From JAGVSV01 sp040766135 (lineage in GTDB: Bacteria > Bacillota > Clostridia > Christensenellales > Aristaeellaceae): a stretch of DNA of 64,000 nt. Numbering within the stretch: position 1 is the stretch's first letter; every line of letters begins with the position of its first letter. A program made the position numbers and the translations under genes. The stretch lies in the NCBI GenBank assembly GCA_040766135.1, contig JAXGRA010000001.1:248001-312000 (forward strand), written 5' to 3'. This document shows, in pieces, positions 1 to 9,700 of the stretch. The notes below the pieces were generated by a model. That model made no database searches and had not been told where the DNA came from. It saw nothing but the letters and a program-made list of their open reading frames with translations.

Positions 1-2
1 AT

Positions 3-104
3 ACCTCGGCGGCCATCGGATTGTTCAATACATTTATCAACTTGATTCTGATCATTATCACCAACACCATCGCCCGCAAGGTGTCTGATTTCAGCTTGTG
101 GTGA
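3..104 (+). CDS. ABC sugar permease, LplB type (3' end only)
   Basis: The window opens inside this gene. Only the last 33 residues are present, a hydrophobic helix followed by the tail ARKVSDFSLW and a TGA stop. That tail is typical of the first permease (LplB/YteP-like) of clostridial oligosaccharide ABC importers. It lies 25 bases upstream of a second permease gene and a binding-protein gene in the same direction, the normal order for such a three-gene importer. The family assignment rests on the tail and on its neighbours. The start, and any further upstream gene, lie outside the window. Confidence 0.7.
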   Translation, partial: TSAAIGLFNTFINLILIIITNTIARKVSDFSLW

Positions 105-129
105 GCCAGGCGGAGGGAGGGAGCGTATT

Positions 130-1059
130 TTGAGTACAAAACCAGTCAAGATCAACAACCGCATCCGCCGCTCGCGCAGCGATGTGATCTTTGATACCAT
201 CAACATTCTGATTATTCTGATTATCACGGCCATCATGATCTACCCCATGTGGTATGTGCTGATGGTGTCCATCGCCACGCCGGAGGAGGCAGCTTTGGGC
301 GGCATTTACTTCTGGCCCAAGACGATATCCATGGAAGCATACGAAACGGTGTTCACAACCAAGTCCATCTGGATCGCGTATGCCAACACGGTTTTATACA
401 CTGTGGCGCACACGCTGTACGTGCTGGTGCTGACCATCCCAGCGGCCTATGCGCTGTCCAAGAAAGACTTGCCCGGCCGTGTGGCCATTGTGTGGTATTT
501 CTTTATTACCATGTTTGTGTCCGGCGGCCTGATTCCCAGCTATATGCTTAACCGTAGCCTGGGCATTATCAACACCCGGTGGATACTGATATTGGGCATG
601 GGCGTGGGGTATTCCAACCTGATTATCACGCGCACATACTTCCAAACCTCCATCCCGCAGGACATCTTTGAATCGGCCTACATCGACGGCGCGTCGGAGA
701 TGAAGGTATTCTTTTACATTGCGCTGCCGCTGGCCGGCGCCATTGTCGCGGTAATCGCATTATACGCAGCTGTAGGTACGTGGGGCAGCTGGTACAGTGC
801 GTTTATATATGTAACCGATCAGACCAAGTGGCCCCTGCAACTGCGCCTGCGTCAAATCCTGATCATGAACGAAACCCAGTCGCTGGACGTTCTGACCATG
901 ACGCAGGAAGACATTGAGATGATGCAGCATCAGTCCTTCCTGATGTACACCACCAAGTATGCCATCATCTTCATTGCTTCGCTGCCCATGCTGATCCTGT
1001 ATCCGTTTGTGCAGAAATACTTTGTCAAGGGCGTCATGATCGGTTCATTGAAAGGTTAA
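130..1059 (+). CDS. Carbohydrate ABC transporter permease, LplC/YtcP type
   Basis: This is a 309-residue integral membrane protein, the second permease of an oligosaccharide importer. A first membrane helix lies at about residues 20-42, and several more follow. The cytoplasmic EAA loop (ESAYIDGASEMKVFFYIALP, about residues 178-197), which docks onto the ATPase, is intact. The C-terminus (FVKGVMIGSLKG) matches the usual family ending. The TTG start at 130 is chosen because a purine-rich GGAGGGAGGGAG site sits about 8 bases upstream. It is co-oriented with the LplB-type fragment before it and the binding protein after it. No ATPase gene is nearby, so a shared MsmK-like ATPase encoded elsewhere is likely (inference). 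Confidence 0.9.
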   Translation: MSTKPVKINNRIRRSRSDVIFDTINILIILIITAIMIYPMWYVLMVSIATPEEAALGGIYFWPKTISMEAYETVFTTKSIWIAYANTVLYTVAHTLYVLVLTIPAAYALSKKDLPGRVAIVWYFFITMFVSGGLIPSYMLNRSLGIINTRWILILGMGVGYSNLIITRTYFQTSIPQDIFESAYIDGASEMKVFFYIALPLAGAIVAVIALYAAVGTWGSWYSAFIYVTDQTKWPLQLRLRQILIMNETQSLDVLTMTQEDIEMMQHQSFLMYTTKYAIIFIASLPMLILYPFVQKYFVKGVMIGSLKG

Positions 1060-1097
1060 TTCACCCACGTGCAAAAAAAGAAAGGGGTAAACCAAAC

Positions 1098-2708
1098 ATG
1101 AGAAAAACTCTGGCACTCCTGCTTTCCCTGCTGATGGTCATCGGTCTGGTAGGGACGGCCATGGCCGCAGACAGCAAGTACTACGGCGGCTATGATGACA
1201 TGATCGAATCAAGCATCGTTGTTTATCAACGTGGCAATCAGGGCGATGCGGCAAATATCTGGTGGTGGGATTTTTGCCGGGAGTACTTCGGTATTGACTT
1301 CAAAGTTACCCAGGTAACGTCCGCTTCGGATCACAAGTCTATAGCGTTTTCTTCGGGTGACATGTCCGATGTGTTCTATCAGATGTTCATCTCCAGTTCC
1401 CAGGCTGTGGAGCAGGGCGAAGTGAACGGCAACTTGATTGCGCTGGATCCGTACATTACCCCCGAGATCATGCCCAACCTGTGCCGCATCTACGAAAAAC
1501 ACCCGGAGCACAAAACGCTGATCACTGGCGGTGACGGCCACATCTACTGCCTTGGTTCGTTCAACGATGCCAACGCGCCGCAGATGACGTTCTACATCAA
1601 CCAGCGCTGGCTGGATGAGGCCGGGCTGCCCATGGCAACGACGCTGGATGACTTTACCAAGGTCATGGCTGCGTTCAAGGAGCGCAAACCCGCCAACGAA
1701 GGGGATATCATTGTGCCCCTGACCGGCGACCTGGGCAACCAGCCCCGCTACCTGGCCAATGCTTTCGGCTGGACAACCCATGCCGCTGGCTATCTGACGG
1801 CGATTGCACTCAAGGATGATGTGCCGCTGTTCATCTATGCGGACGAGGAGCGTTTCCCCGAGTTCATGCAGCTGATGAAGGATTACATCGCTGCGGGCTA
1901 CTTCTCCTCCGACGTGTTCTCCGCCCAGTTTGCCGGCGAGCAGACCAAAGCCCAGAAGGCCCAGGACCTGACCGGCTTTGACCAGAACACCTCCAATGCC
2001 ATCAACCCGGATGAATGGACGGCTGCCATCCCGCTGACCAGCAAGTGGAAGGACACCCCCACCATCCTGCGCAGCATCAACGCTGTCAACTGCCAATCCT
2101 TCTGCATCAGTTCCAGCTGCGCGCCTGAAAAGGTAGAGCGCCTGATGAAGTGGGTGGACTGGCTGTATGACTATGACAACTACCTGATGGCACATTGGGG
2201 CCCCAGCGCCGAGGAGACCGAATGGCACCTGGGCCTGAAGAGCGGCTACAAAGCCACCAAGAACGAAGAAACCGGCTTATACGAGTACACTGCGGCCGAA
2301 GTAGAGGACGGCACCTACACATCCTGGGGCGATTATCAGAACCAGCGCATTCAGGGCATCATTGGCGGCTATTTGGGCCTGAGTTTTGACATGTTCGGCG
2401 AAGGCACCCGTGCCACGAACCCGCGGGTATGGAAGAACAAGGTGGATGAAAACTACTTGCCATATCTGGTAGATGGCTATCCGGATATTCGTTTCTTCGA
2501 TGCCGATACCAACCAGCGCATCACAGAGTTGGCTACCGACATCAACGCCTATGTAAACGAAACGTACGTGAAGTTTATTTCTGGCGATTTGGAGATGACG
2601 GATGAGAATCTGGCCACATACTTCCAGACCATCAAGGATTTGGGCTATGATGAGTATCTGAAGTATTTCACCGACTACTACGATGCCTACAAGGCTGCCC
2701 TGAAGTAA
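1098..2708 (+). CDS. Extracellular solute-binding protein, LipO-like (oligosaccharide importer)
   Basis: This 536-residue secreted protein has an N-terminal signal (MRKTLALLLSLLMVIGLVGTAMA, about residues 1-23). No lipobox cysteine follows the signal, unlike most LipO relatives, so membrane anchoring is uncertain. Its length and the rest of the chain suit the large binding proteins that pair with LplB/LplC permeases. Such proteins capture oligosaccharides outside the membrane and deliver them to the permeases encoded just upstream. An AAAGGGGT ribosome-binding site precedes the ATG, and the gap to the permease gene is 38 bases. A hairpin follows the stop, so this gene probably ends the operon. 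The substrate cannot be read from the sequence. Confidence 0.85.
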   Translation: MRKTLALLLSLLMVIGLVGTAMAADSKYYGGYDDMIESSIVVYQRGNQGDAANIWWWDFCREYFGIDFKVTQVTSASDHKSIAFSSGDMSDVFYQMFISSSQAVEQGEVNGNLIALDPYITPEIMPNLCRIYEKHPEHKTLITGGDGHIYCLGSFNDANAPQMTFYINQRWLDEAGLPMATTLDDFTKVMAAFKERKPANEGDIIVPLTGDLGNQPRYLANAFGWTTHAAGYLTAIALKDDVPLFIYADEERFPEFMQLMKDYIAAGYFSSDVFSAQFAGEQTKAQKAQDLTGFDQNTSNAINPDEWTAAIPLTSKWKDTPTILRSINAVNCQSFCISSSCAPEKVERLMKWVDWLYDYDNYLMAHWGPSAEETEWHLGLKSGYKATKNEETGLYEYTAAEVEDGTYTSWGDYQNQRIQGIIGGYLGLSFDMFGEGTRATNPRVWKNKVDENYLPYLVDGYPDIRFFDADTNQRITELATDINAYVNETYVKFISGDLEMTDENLATYFQTIKDLGYDEYLKYFTDYYDAYKAALK

Positions 2709-2732
2709 TTCAGGCTAATTCAGGCGTAAAAC

Positions 2733-2762
2733 ATGCCCCCGGCGCACAAGTGCCGGGGGCAT
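2733..2762 (+). terminator. Hairpin after the LplBC/binding-protein operon
   Basis: A perfect 11-bp stem (ATGCCCCCGGC against GCCGGGGGCAT) encloses an 8-base loop, 24 bases after the binding-protein stop. There is no long T-tract afterwards. It sits between convergent genes (the FAD oxidoreductase ends at 2779) and may serve both strands. Confidence 0.6.
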
Positions 2763-2778
2763 TACTATATGGGTGTTA

Positions 2779-3984
2779 TTATAGATGAATCACATGCCCG
2801 GCCCGATGCATGTGTTCGGCTACGGCGTCGGGGGATACACCATGCACATTGTTGCGCCCGGCCAGCGCGGCGGCAATGCCGGCGGCCTCACCGGTCTGCG
2901 CCGCCACCGGGATGACGCGCGCCACTTCCCAGGCCTCGCGGTCAGCGCAGGAGATAATGCGCCCGGCGGCCAGCACGTTGTCGGCATCCGGCGAGGTCAG
3001 CGCGCCGTAGGGTATTTCCAGCGTGACGCCCGTCCTGCGCCAGTCGCCGCAGGCGCCGATGGACGTGTTGCAGCGCTGGCCATCCAAGGCAAAAGATAAA
3101 GCTTGTTCGCCCACAATGCGGCGCGTGGTGCGGAACTGGTTCATGCTGGGCAGGCCGGTGAAAGCCGCCTGGCCCTGGGGCTGGCCCATCACATGGCGCA
3201 GCGCCTCCCGCCGCCCCAGCAGCGCCATCTGTGTAGCGTGTTGGGCGGTCAGCCCATGCATCACCGGCACATCCGGGGGCTGCCCTTTGCCATTGCAATC
3301 CGCCGCGCCGGTGTACAGGCGCACGGCATCCGCGATGTTGCCGCTTTGCTGGGCGGCGCGGATGGCATCCAGCGTGGTTTCATACGCCCAGTAGCTTAGA
3401 TAGTTGGGGCCGGTTGCTGTGCGCGCGCCCATACGCTCAAACACAATGGCATCCCCGGTGGCATCCACCACCGTGTCGCAGGCAATGGCGCTGCGACCAT
3501 CGGCATTTTCCACGATGACATGCGTCACCCGCCGCCCCTCCATATGCACCGCACAGACAGAGGTGTCCAGCAGCACCTGCGCACCGGATTGCAGCAGCAT
3601 GTCATCCAACCGCATGGCAAACAGCGGGCCGTTAAACACGGTTTGGTAGCGCTGGGTGCCGTTGATACGGCGGGTACGCTGACGCCATGGCTCGGGCAGG
3701 CTGTCATAGCTGTGATGGATGGAGGCCCACAGCATCTCTTCGGAGATACCGCCGATCAGCTGCCGCCCTTTGCCGTCGCACAGCGGCAGGTAGATCACCA
3801 CATATCCTGCGGTGGCCAGGCCGCCCAGCAAAATCATCTTCTCCAGCAGCAGCACCTTTTTGCCCATGCGGGCGGCTGCAATCGCTGCAGCCACGCCGGC
3901 TACACCGCCGCCGACCACCAGCACGTCCACGCGTGCTTGCACCGGGATATTGTGTTCCTCACGCAGGGTACAGTCTGTGTTCAT
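2779..3984 (-). CDS. FAD-dependent oxidoreductase (FAD_oxidored family)
   Basis: This 401-residue flavoprotein has an N-terminal Rossmann FAD site, VLVVGGGVAGVAAAIAAA at about residues 20-38, followed by the acidic end LLLEK. A second conserved FAD segment, DNVLAAGRIIS, lies near the C-terminus. The family (PF12831-like) includes putative dehydrogenases often found beside sugar-uptake genes; the substrate is unknown. A longer open frame runs upstream to 4113. The ATG at 3984 is preferred because AAAGGAGGA lies 5 bases before it and the extra 43 residues look non-coding. It is transcribed towards the importer operon and away from degV. Confidence 0.85.
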   Translation of the reverse strand: MNTDCTLREEHNIPVQARVDVLVVGGGVAGVAAAIAAARMGKKVLLLEKMILLGGLATAGYVVIYLPLCDGKGRQLIGGISEEMLWASIHHSYDSLPEPWRQRTRRINGTQRYQTVFNGPLFAMRLDDMLLQSGAQVLLDTSVCAVHMEGRRVTHVIVENADGRSAIACDTVVDATGDAIVFERMGARTATGPNYLSYWAYETTLDAIRAAQQSGNIADAVRLYTGAADCNGKGQPPDVPVMHGLTAQHATQMALLGRREALRHVMGQPQGQAAFTGLPSMNQFRTTRRIVGEQALSFALDGQRCNTSIGACGDWRRTGVTLEIPYGALTSPDADNVLAAGRIISCADREAWEVARVIPVAAQTGEAAGIAAALAGRNNVHGVSPDAVAEHMHRAGHVIHL

Positions 3985-4065
3985 ACATCCTCCTTTGTAG
4001 GCGTTGCAAAAACCATGATATGTGATGGGATGTGCCTGAGCTTCATCCCCACAAAATATGCATAC

Positions 4066-4094
4066 AGTATAGCATCTTGTACTGCACTTGTCGC
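4066..4094 (-). promoter_or_regulatory. Putative promoter of the FAD oxidoreductase
   Basis: On the minus strand, GCGACA and TATACT are separated by 17 bases. The -35 box is weak and the -10 box is good. It lies back to back with the degV promoter. Confidence 0.4.
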
Positions 4095-4099
4095 GTGGA

Positions 4100-4128
4100 T
4101 TGCATTTAGGCATTCAAACTATTACAAT
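4100..4128 (+). promoter_or_regulatory. Putative promoter of the degV operon
   Basis: TTGCAT and TACAAT are separated by 17 bases, about 54 bases before the degV start. The spacing and boxes fit a sigma-A promoter. Confidence 0.55.
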
Positions 4129-4181
4129 AACTTACAACCGCTGGTCAAGGCGGATGCACCCAGAATAAAAGGAGGACAGAT

Positions 4182-5057
4182 ATGCAAAACTATGTATTCA
4201 TGACAGATAGCGACAGCGATCTTCCGTTTGATATAGCAGAACAACGCAACATCCCGGTGGTAAGGATGCCGTACATGTTAGACGGCGTGGAATATTTCGA
4301 CGACAACGGCCGCACAGGCCGCGAGAAAGAACTGTTTGACAGGATGCGCAAGGGCGCAACCCCGGTGACCAGCTTGCTGCCCACGGCGGCGTACCTCGAA
4401 TATTTTGAGCCCATTTTAGCCGAGAAGGACTTGCTGTTCCTCGCTTTCTCATCGCAAATGTCAGCCACCATCAACAACATTTTTGAAGCGCGCGAGGAGC
4501 TGCTCAAGCGCTACCCCGAGCGCAAGTTTATCGTGGTGGACACCCTGAGCATCAGCTACCCGCAAACGCTGCTGATACTGCGTGCGCATGATATGTACAT
4601 GCAGGGCGAGCCCATGGAGGCCGTGGCGGACTGGGTGACCAACAACCGCCTGCGCGCGCATGCGTGGCTGACGGTGGATGATCTGGTGTACCTGAAGCGC
4701 GGCGGGCGCGTATCGGCTACCAGCGCCATCTTTGGCTCCATGCTGGATATCAAGCCCATTTTAACGCTGACCAAGGCCGGCAAGTTAGAGGCGGTAGGCA
4801 AGGTGCAGGGCCGCAAAAAGGCGTTGCGCACCATTGTAGACCGCGTGGCGGAAAACATCGAAAAGCCTGAGGAGCAGGAAGTGATCATCCTGCATGGCGA
4901 TGCCGAGGAAGATGCGCTGTTGCTCAAGGATATGTTAACCGCACGCATCCCTGAGCTGGCTGGCGCGCGCCCGCATATGATTGGCGCGGTGATTGGCTCG
5001 CACTGTGGCCCGGGCACGCTGTCCTGCTGCTTCATGGGCCGCGAACGGCCTGTCTAA
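4182..5057 (+). CDS. DegV family fatty-acid-binding protein
   Basis: This 291-residue cytoplasmic protein has the two-lobe DegV fold. The N-terminal lobe begins FMTDSDSDLPFD, the typical DegV opening. The conserved TSLLPTAAYLEYF and LAFSSQMSATINN stretches follow, then RGGRVSATSAIFGSMLDIKPIL around residues 180-200. DegV proteins bind fatty acids; in Firmicutes the FakB members present them to the kinase FakA. No fakA-like gene is near, so the exact role is open. The ATG has AAAGGAGG 6 bases upstream. It heads a run with the kinase-like gene (6 bases away) and the ZIP transporter. Confidence 0.9.
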   Translation: MQNYVFMTDSDSDLPFDIAEQRNIPVVRMPYMLDGVEYFDDNGRTGREKELFDRMRKGATPVTSLLPTAAYLEYFEPILAEKDLLFLAFSSQMSATINNIFEAREELLKRYPERKFIVVDTLSISYPQTLLILRAHDMYMQGEPMEAVADWVTNNRLRAHAWLTVDDLVYLKRGGRVSATSAIFGSMLDIKPILTLTKAGKLEAVGKVQGRKKALRTIVDRVAENIEKPEEQEVIILHGDAEEDALLLKDMLTARIPELAGARPHMIGAVIGSHCGPGTLSCCFMGRERPV

Positions 5058-5063
5058 TATTCC

Positions 5064-5918
5064 GTGCAGCAGTATGCCCGTCAGCCCAGGGTGCTGGTGA
5101 TACAGGACATATCCCTTATCGGGCGGTGCTCCTCCTTAACGGCGCTGCCCGTTCTTTCGTGCGCCGGCATTAACGTCACGCTGTTGCCCACGGCATTGCT
5201 GTCCACGCATACCGGCGGGTTTCCGAGCCCCTTCCGCCGCATCCTGACCGATGACATGCAGCGCATCCTGGACAAGTGGTCGCCGCTGCCCGTGTCCTTT
5301 GATGCGATTTACGTGGGGTATCTGGCGTCTGAGGATCAGTTCGCGGTGGTGGAACGGGTGCTGGAACGCTTCCTGGAAAAGGATACGCAGCTGTATGTTG
5401 ACCCCGTCATGGGCGATCATGGCCGCCGGTACAGCGGCTGCACGCCGAGGCTGACCGAAGGGTTTTTGTCGCTGGCGCGCCGTGCCCATGTGATATTCCC
5501 CAACCGCACCGAGGCCAACCTGCTGCTGGGATGGGCACCCGAGGCGGGGGAGGACACCCCGGAATATGCTAACGCGCTGCTGGATGGCCTGCTGGCGCTG
5601 GGCACTTGGTCGGCGGTGCTTACGGGCGTTGAAGAGGGGGGGAGCATCGGCGCTGCCATCAAGGAGGGCGGGCAGCCTGCGCGCATGCTGATGCACCACA
5701 GGGTGCAGGGCAGCTACCCCGGCACGGGAGACCTGTATGCTTCCTGCGTCATCGCGGGGCTGTTGACGGGCAAGTGCCTTGCTGAGGCTTGCCATATAGC
5801 GGGCGCATTTTTGGAGCAATCGATGCAATGGGCTGTACAGGCGGGCAGAGAGGTACGTTTTGGTGTGCCGTTTGAGTGTACGCTGCCCTGGCTTTCTCAA
5901 CAATTTTACGTGAGGTAA
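5064..5918 (+). CDS. Pyridoxine/pyridoxamine kinase-like protein (PfkB/ThiD fold)
   Basis: This 284-residue ribokinase-fold protein probably phosphorylates the 5'-hydroxymethyl group of B6 vitamers with ATP. It opens with VLVIQDISLIGRCSS and contains VDPVMGDHG (about residues 113-121). The nucleotide-side segment FPNRTEANLLLG and the anion-hole motif GTGD near residue 220, with its conserved Asp, are both present. It is close in length to PdxY/PdxK. The GTG at 5064 is the earliest usable start, but no strong Shine-Dalgarno is visible, so translational coupling to degV is likely. PdxY, PdxK and ThiD cannot be told apart here. Confidence 0.8.
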   Translation: MQQYARQPRVLVIQDISLIGRCSSLTALPVLSCAGINVTLLPTALLSTHTGGFPSPFRRILTDDMQRILDKWSPLPVSFDAIYVGYLASEDQFAVVERVLERFLEKDTQLYVDPVMGDHGRRYSGCTPRLTEGFLSLARRAHVIFPNRTEANLLLGWAPEAGEDTPEYANALLDGLLALGTWSAVLTGVEEGGSIGAAIKEGGQPARMLMHHRVQGSYPGTGDLYASCVIAGLLTGKCLAEACHIAGAFLEQSMQWAVQAGREVRFGVPFECTLPWLSQQFYVR

Positions 5919-5925
5919 TGATCGG

Positions 5926-6726
5926 ATGGAAAATGTTGCACTGGCTTTTCTGCTGACTACACTGTCGGGCCTGGCCACCGGCATTGGCGGCGCTATTGTT
6001 TTTTTTACCAAGCGCACCAACACCAAGTTTCTAAGCGTTAGCTTAGGCTTTTCTGCCGGGGTGATGATCTATGTATCGCTGGTAGAAATGTTCCGTGAAG
6101 CCGATGAACTGCTGCAAGCAGCGCTCGGGGCAAGGCAAGGCAATATGGCGGCGATACTGGCGTTCTTTGGCGGCATGCTGCTCATTGCCATCATTGACCG
6201 CCTGGTGCCCTGTGAAGAAAACCCGCATGAAATAGCGTGCCCAACTGATCAGCGCGATGCCATCAAGCACAAGCACAAGCTGAAACGCACCGGCATCATG
6301 ACCGCGCTGGCCATTGCCATTCATAATTTTCCAGAAGGCATTGCCTCGTTTGTGTCGGCCACGCAGTCGCTGCAGCTGGCCATTCCTATTGTCGTTGCCA
6401 TTGCTATTCATAACATACCAGAGGGTATTTCGGTAGCAGCCCCTATCTTTTATGCCACCGGCAGCCGTAGAAAGGCGATGTTCTGGTCCTTTTTGTCTGG
6501 TTTGTCCGAGCCTTTGGGCGCGTTGGTGGGCTATCTGATTTTGCTGCCATTCATGAACGATATGATATACGGCATCCTGTTTGCAGCTGTGGCGGGCATT
6601 ATGGTGTTTATTTCCCTGGATGAATTGCTGCCCAGCGCCGCAGCGTATGGCGAGCATCATCTATCCATGTACGGGCTGGTGTCGGGCATGGTGCTGATGG
6701 CGTTGAGCCTCTGGTTGTTTATGTAA
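5926..6726 (+). CDS. ZIP family divalent metal transporter (ZupT-like)
   Basis: This 266-residue membrane protein has about eight predicted helices. Two signature metal-site motifs lie in helices IV and V: HNFPEG (about residues 129-134) and HNIPEG (about residues 157-162). A cytosolic loop carries CEENPHEIACPTD and a Lys/His-rich stretch. ZIP proteins import zinc or other divalent metals into the cytosol. The gene starts 7 bases after the kinase-like gene and is the last of three. A T-tailed hairpin follows. Metal specificity cannot be told from the sequence. Confidence 0.9.
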   Translation: MENVALAFLLTTLSGLATGIGGAIVFFTKRTNTKFLSVSLGFSAGVMIYVSLVEMFREADELLQAALGARQGNMAAILAFFGGMLLIAIIDRLVPCEENPHEIACPTDQRDAIKHKHKLKRTGIMTALAIAIHNFPEGIASFVSATQSLQLAIPIVVAIAIHNIPEGISVAAPIFYATGSRRKAMFWSFLSGLSEPLGALVGYLILLPFMNDMIYGILFAAVAGIMVFISLDELLPSAAAYGEHHLSMYGLVSGMVLMALSLWLFM

Positions 6727-6755
6727 TTGATGTAAGGCAGGGATATTGCCTTTCG

Positions 6756-6786
6756 GCGTCGAATATATACTATTCGGCGCTTTTTT
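6756..6786 (+). terminator. Rho-independent terminator after the ZIP gene
   Basis: A 10-bp stem with one G-U pair (GCGTCGAATA / TATTCGGCGC) and a 5-base loop is followed directly by TTTTTT. It separates the degV-ZIP run from the SNF2 gene, whose start lies only 13 bases downstream, so some read-through is likely. Confidence 0.75.
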
Positions 6787-6799
6787 ATGTGGAGGTTTT

Positions 6800-9700
6800 A
6801 TGATTACCAGGCAGTTCCTGCAAGAAAATGCAACCCAAAAGGAATGGGAGGCCGGCGTTCGTCTGGCCCAGGCTTCGCGCGTGCGTGTGCTGCGTACCCA
6901 GCAGGATTGGGCTGCCTATATGATGAGTGATGCACCACACTGGCAGGTGACGCTGCGTGTGCCCGATGGCTCCAGCTGTGAGTGCGGCAAGCAGCATTGC
7001 CGGCATTTGGTGGCCGCTGTGCTGGTGGCTGAGCGTACCGGTGTGGTGTCCGAACTGCTCAATGGGCAGAATATGATGTCCTCTCAAGCGTTGTTCAATG
7101 CCATGGAAAGCGCCATTCCGCCCAAGGAATCGCTGAAGCTGGAGGTTACGCTGTCCGGCGGGCCGCAGAACCTGTCCCTCCGCCTGCGCACCGGCGAAAC
7201 GCGCCTGTACGTGGTGCGCAGCATCCCGGCTTTTTTGCGTGCGCTGCGTGAGGAGCGGCCCATTACCTTCAGCCGGAATTTTACGCTCATCCCGCAGCAG
7301 ATGCGCTACACACGGGAACAGATGGCGCTGCTGAACCTGCTGGACAACTATTTGAACACATTGGGAAGCGTAGACCGTGAGGTGCGCCCGGAGGACCAGC
7401 GAGACCTGCCGCTGCCTCAACACCTGGTGGAACAGGTGTTGGATGCTCTGCGCAGGCTGCCTTTTATTTTGGAAACCGACGGCGAGGTGTATCAGCAGGA
7501 GGGCATCGGGCAGTATCCGCTGCCGGTGGTGTTTGACGTGGATGGCGGCCCCGCTGCATTGCAAATCAGCACGGCCTGGTCTGCCGATATCCCGGTGTTC
7601 GGCCAGAGCGGCGCCTATGCGCTGCTGGACGGACAGTTGGTGCACCTGCAAAGCGAGGAACGGCGGCTGTTGCAGCTGCTCAATGCCTTTTGCACCGATG
7701 GCACCGCTACCTTTGTGTTTGGCCGTCAGGATGTGCCGCGCGTCATGGCGGAGCTGCTGCCCAGCCTGATGCGCGAGCACGCTGTCAACATCCAGCCCGG
7801 GCTGCGCGCGCAGATGATCAGCCTGCCGCTGGTGGCGCGCGTATACCTGGACGCCGAGCGCGGTGAAATCGTGGCGCGCGTGATGTTTGTCTATGGCGAA
7901 TATCAGACCGATCCGTTCACCTTAAAGGATGATATCCCCGTGCTGCTGATGCGCGACGCGCTGGCCGAGCGGCGCGTGATGGACGCGCTGGCGCGGGCGG
8001 GTTTCCGTGTGCTGCGCGGGCACATCCATATGGACGGCGATGAGGAGATATTTGAGTTTATTACCCACGGCGTGGCGGAATTAAGCCGCCTGGCCGAGGT
8101 GTTCATGTCCCAGGCCTTCCGCAAGCTGGAGCCGCGCGCCATCCGCCTGTCCGGCTCGCTGCGCAGCCGCAACGGCCGGGTATCACTGGAACTGTTTGAC
8201 GACGGCACCCCGGTGGAGGAATTGCTGCCCCTGATGCAGGCCATCCGTGAGGGGCGGCAATACTTCCGCTACCGCGAGGGTACGTTTGTATACTTGGAGG
8301 GCATGGAGGATTGGATCGACCTGGCGCGCGCGGTGGAGGAAGCCGCGCACCGGGAGCCGGATACGCGCGATTTACAGGGCTATCATGCGTCCTATCTGCA
8401 AGCGCTGGCCTCTGCGCACAACCTGCCCATTGACGCGGAATCGGACGCTCTCGCCACTCCCCAGCGCCCGGACAGCCCGGTGGAAGGTCTGCACCCCTAT
8501 CAGCTGGACGGGTTCCACTGGCTGTGCTCGCTGCACGCGCTGGGCATGGGCGGCATACTGGCCGATGAGATGGGCCTGGGCAAAACGGTGCAGACCATTG
8601 CGGCCATCAGCCATGCCGTGCGCACCGGGCCCGATCGCATGCCCTCGCTGGTGGTGGTGCCCACCACGCTGATCTACAACTGGGTCAATGAGTTTGCGCG
8701 CTTTGCGCCGGAATTGAAGGTCGTCCCCGCCGTGGGCACGCCCGCTGAGCGCGATGCCCTGGTGGCCGGCATGGCCGCAGGCGATGATATCGATGTGATG
8801 CTGACCAGCTACCCGCTGTTGCGGCAGGATGTGGATCAGCTGGCGCAGGTGCCCTTCCGCTTTGTGGTGCTGGACGAGGCGCAGAACATCAAAAACATGG
8901 ACAGCATGGGCGCGCGCGCGGCCAAGCGCCTGCAGGCGCACACGCGCCTGGCTCTGTCCGGCACGCCCATGGAAAACAGCATTGGCGAGCTGTGGTCGCT
9001 GTTTGATTTTGTGCTGCCGGGCTACCTCCCGCCGCTGCACGCGTTCCTCAAGCGCTATGGCCAGGGGCGCGAGGCGGACGATCTGCTGCTGCGCATCCGC
9101 CCGTTTATGATGCGCAGGCTCAAAAAGGACGTCATGGAGCAGCTGCCGCCCAAGATTGAAACCACCATCACCGTGGACATGCCGCCCGAGCAGCGCAAGG
9201 TGTACAGCGCTGCGCTCATGCAGCGCAGGCTGCACGTGATGGATCTGCTGCGCGAGCGCGGCCTGTCCGCCAGCCGCATCCAGGTGCTGGCGCTGATCAC
9301 GCAATTGCGGCAGATTTGCTGCCACCCGGCGCTGGTGATGAGCAATTATGTCGGCGCTTCGGGCAAGCTGGATGTGCTGATGGACATATTGCCCCAGATG
9401 CTGCACGATGGCCACCGGGTGCTGATTTTCTCGCAGTTTACGGCCATGCTGGCCTTGATCCGCCAGCGCCTGAACCAGGAAGGCATTGCCCACCTGTATC
9501 TGGACGGCGACACCCCCGCCAGGGAGCGTCAGGCGCTGTCGCAGCGCTTTAACGAGGGCGGGGAGGAGGCGGTGTTTTTGATCTCGCTCAAGGCGGGCGG
9601 CACGGGCCTCAACCTGACGGGCGCGGACACCGTCATCCACTATGACCCGTGGTGGAACCCCGCCGCCGAGGATCAGGCCGCCGACCGCGCGCACCGCTTG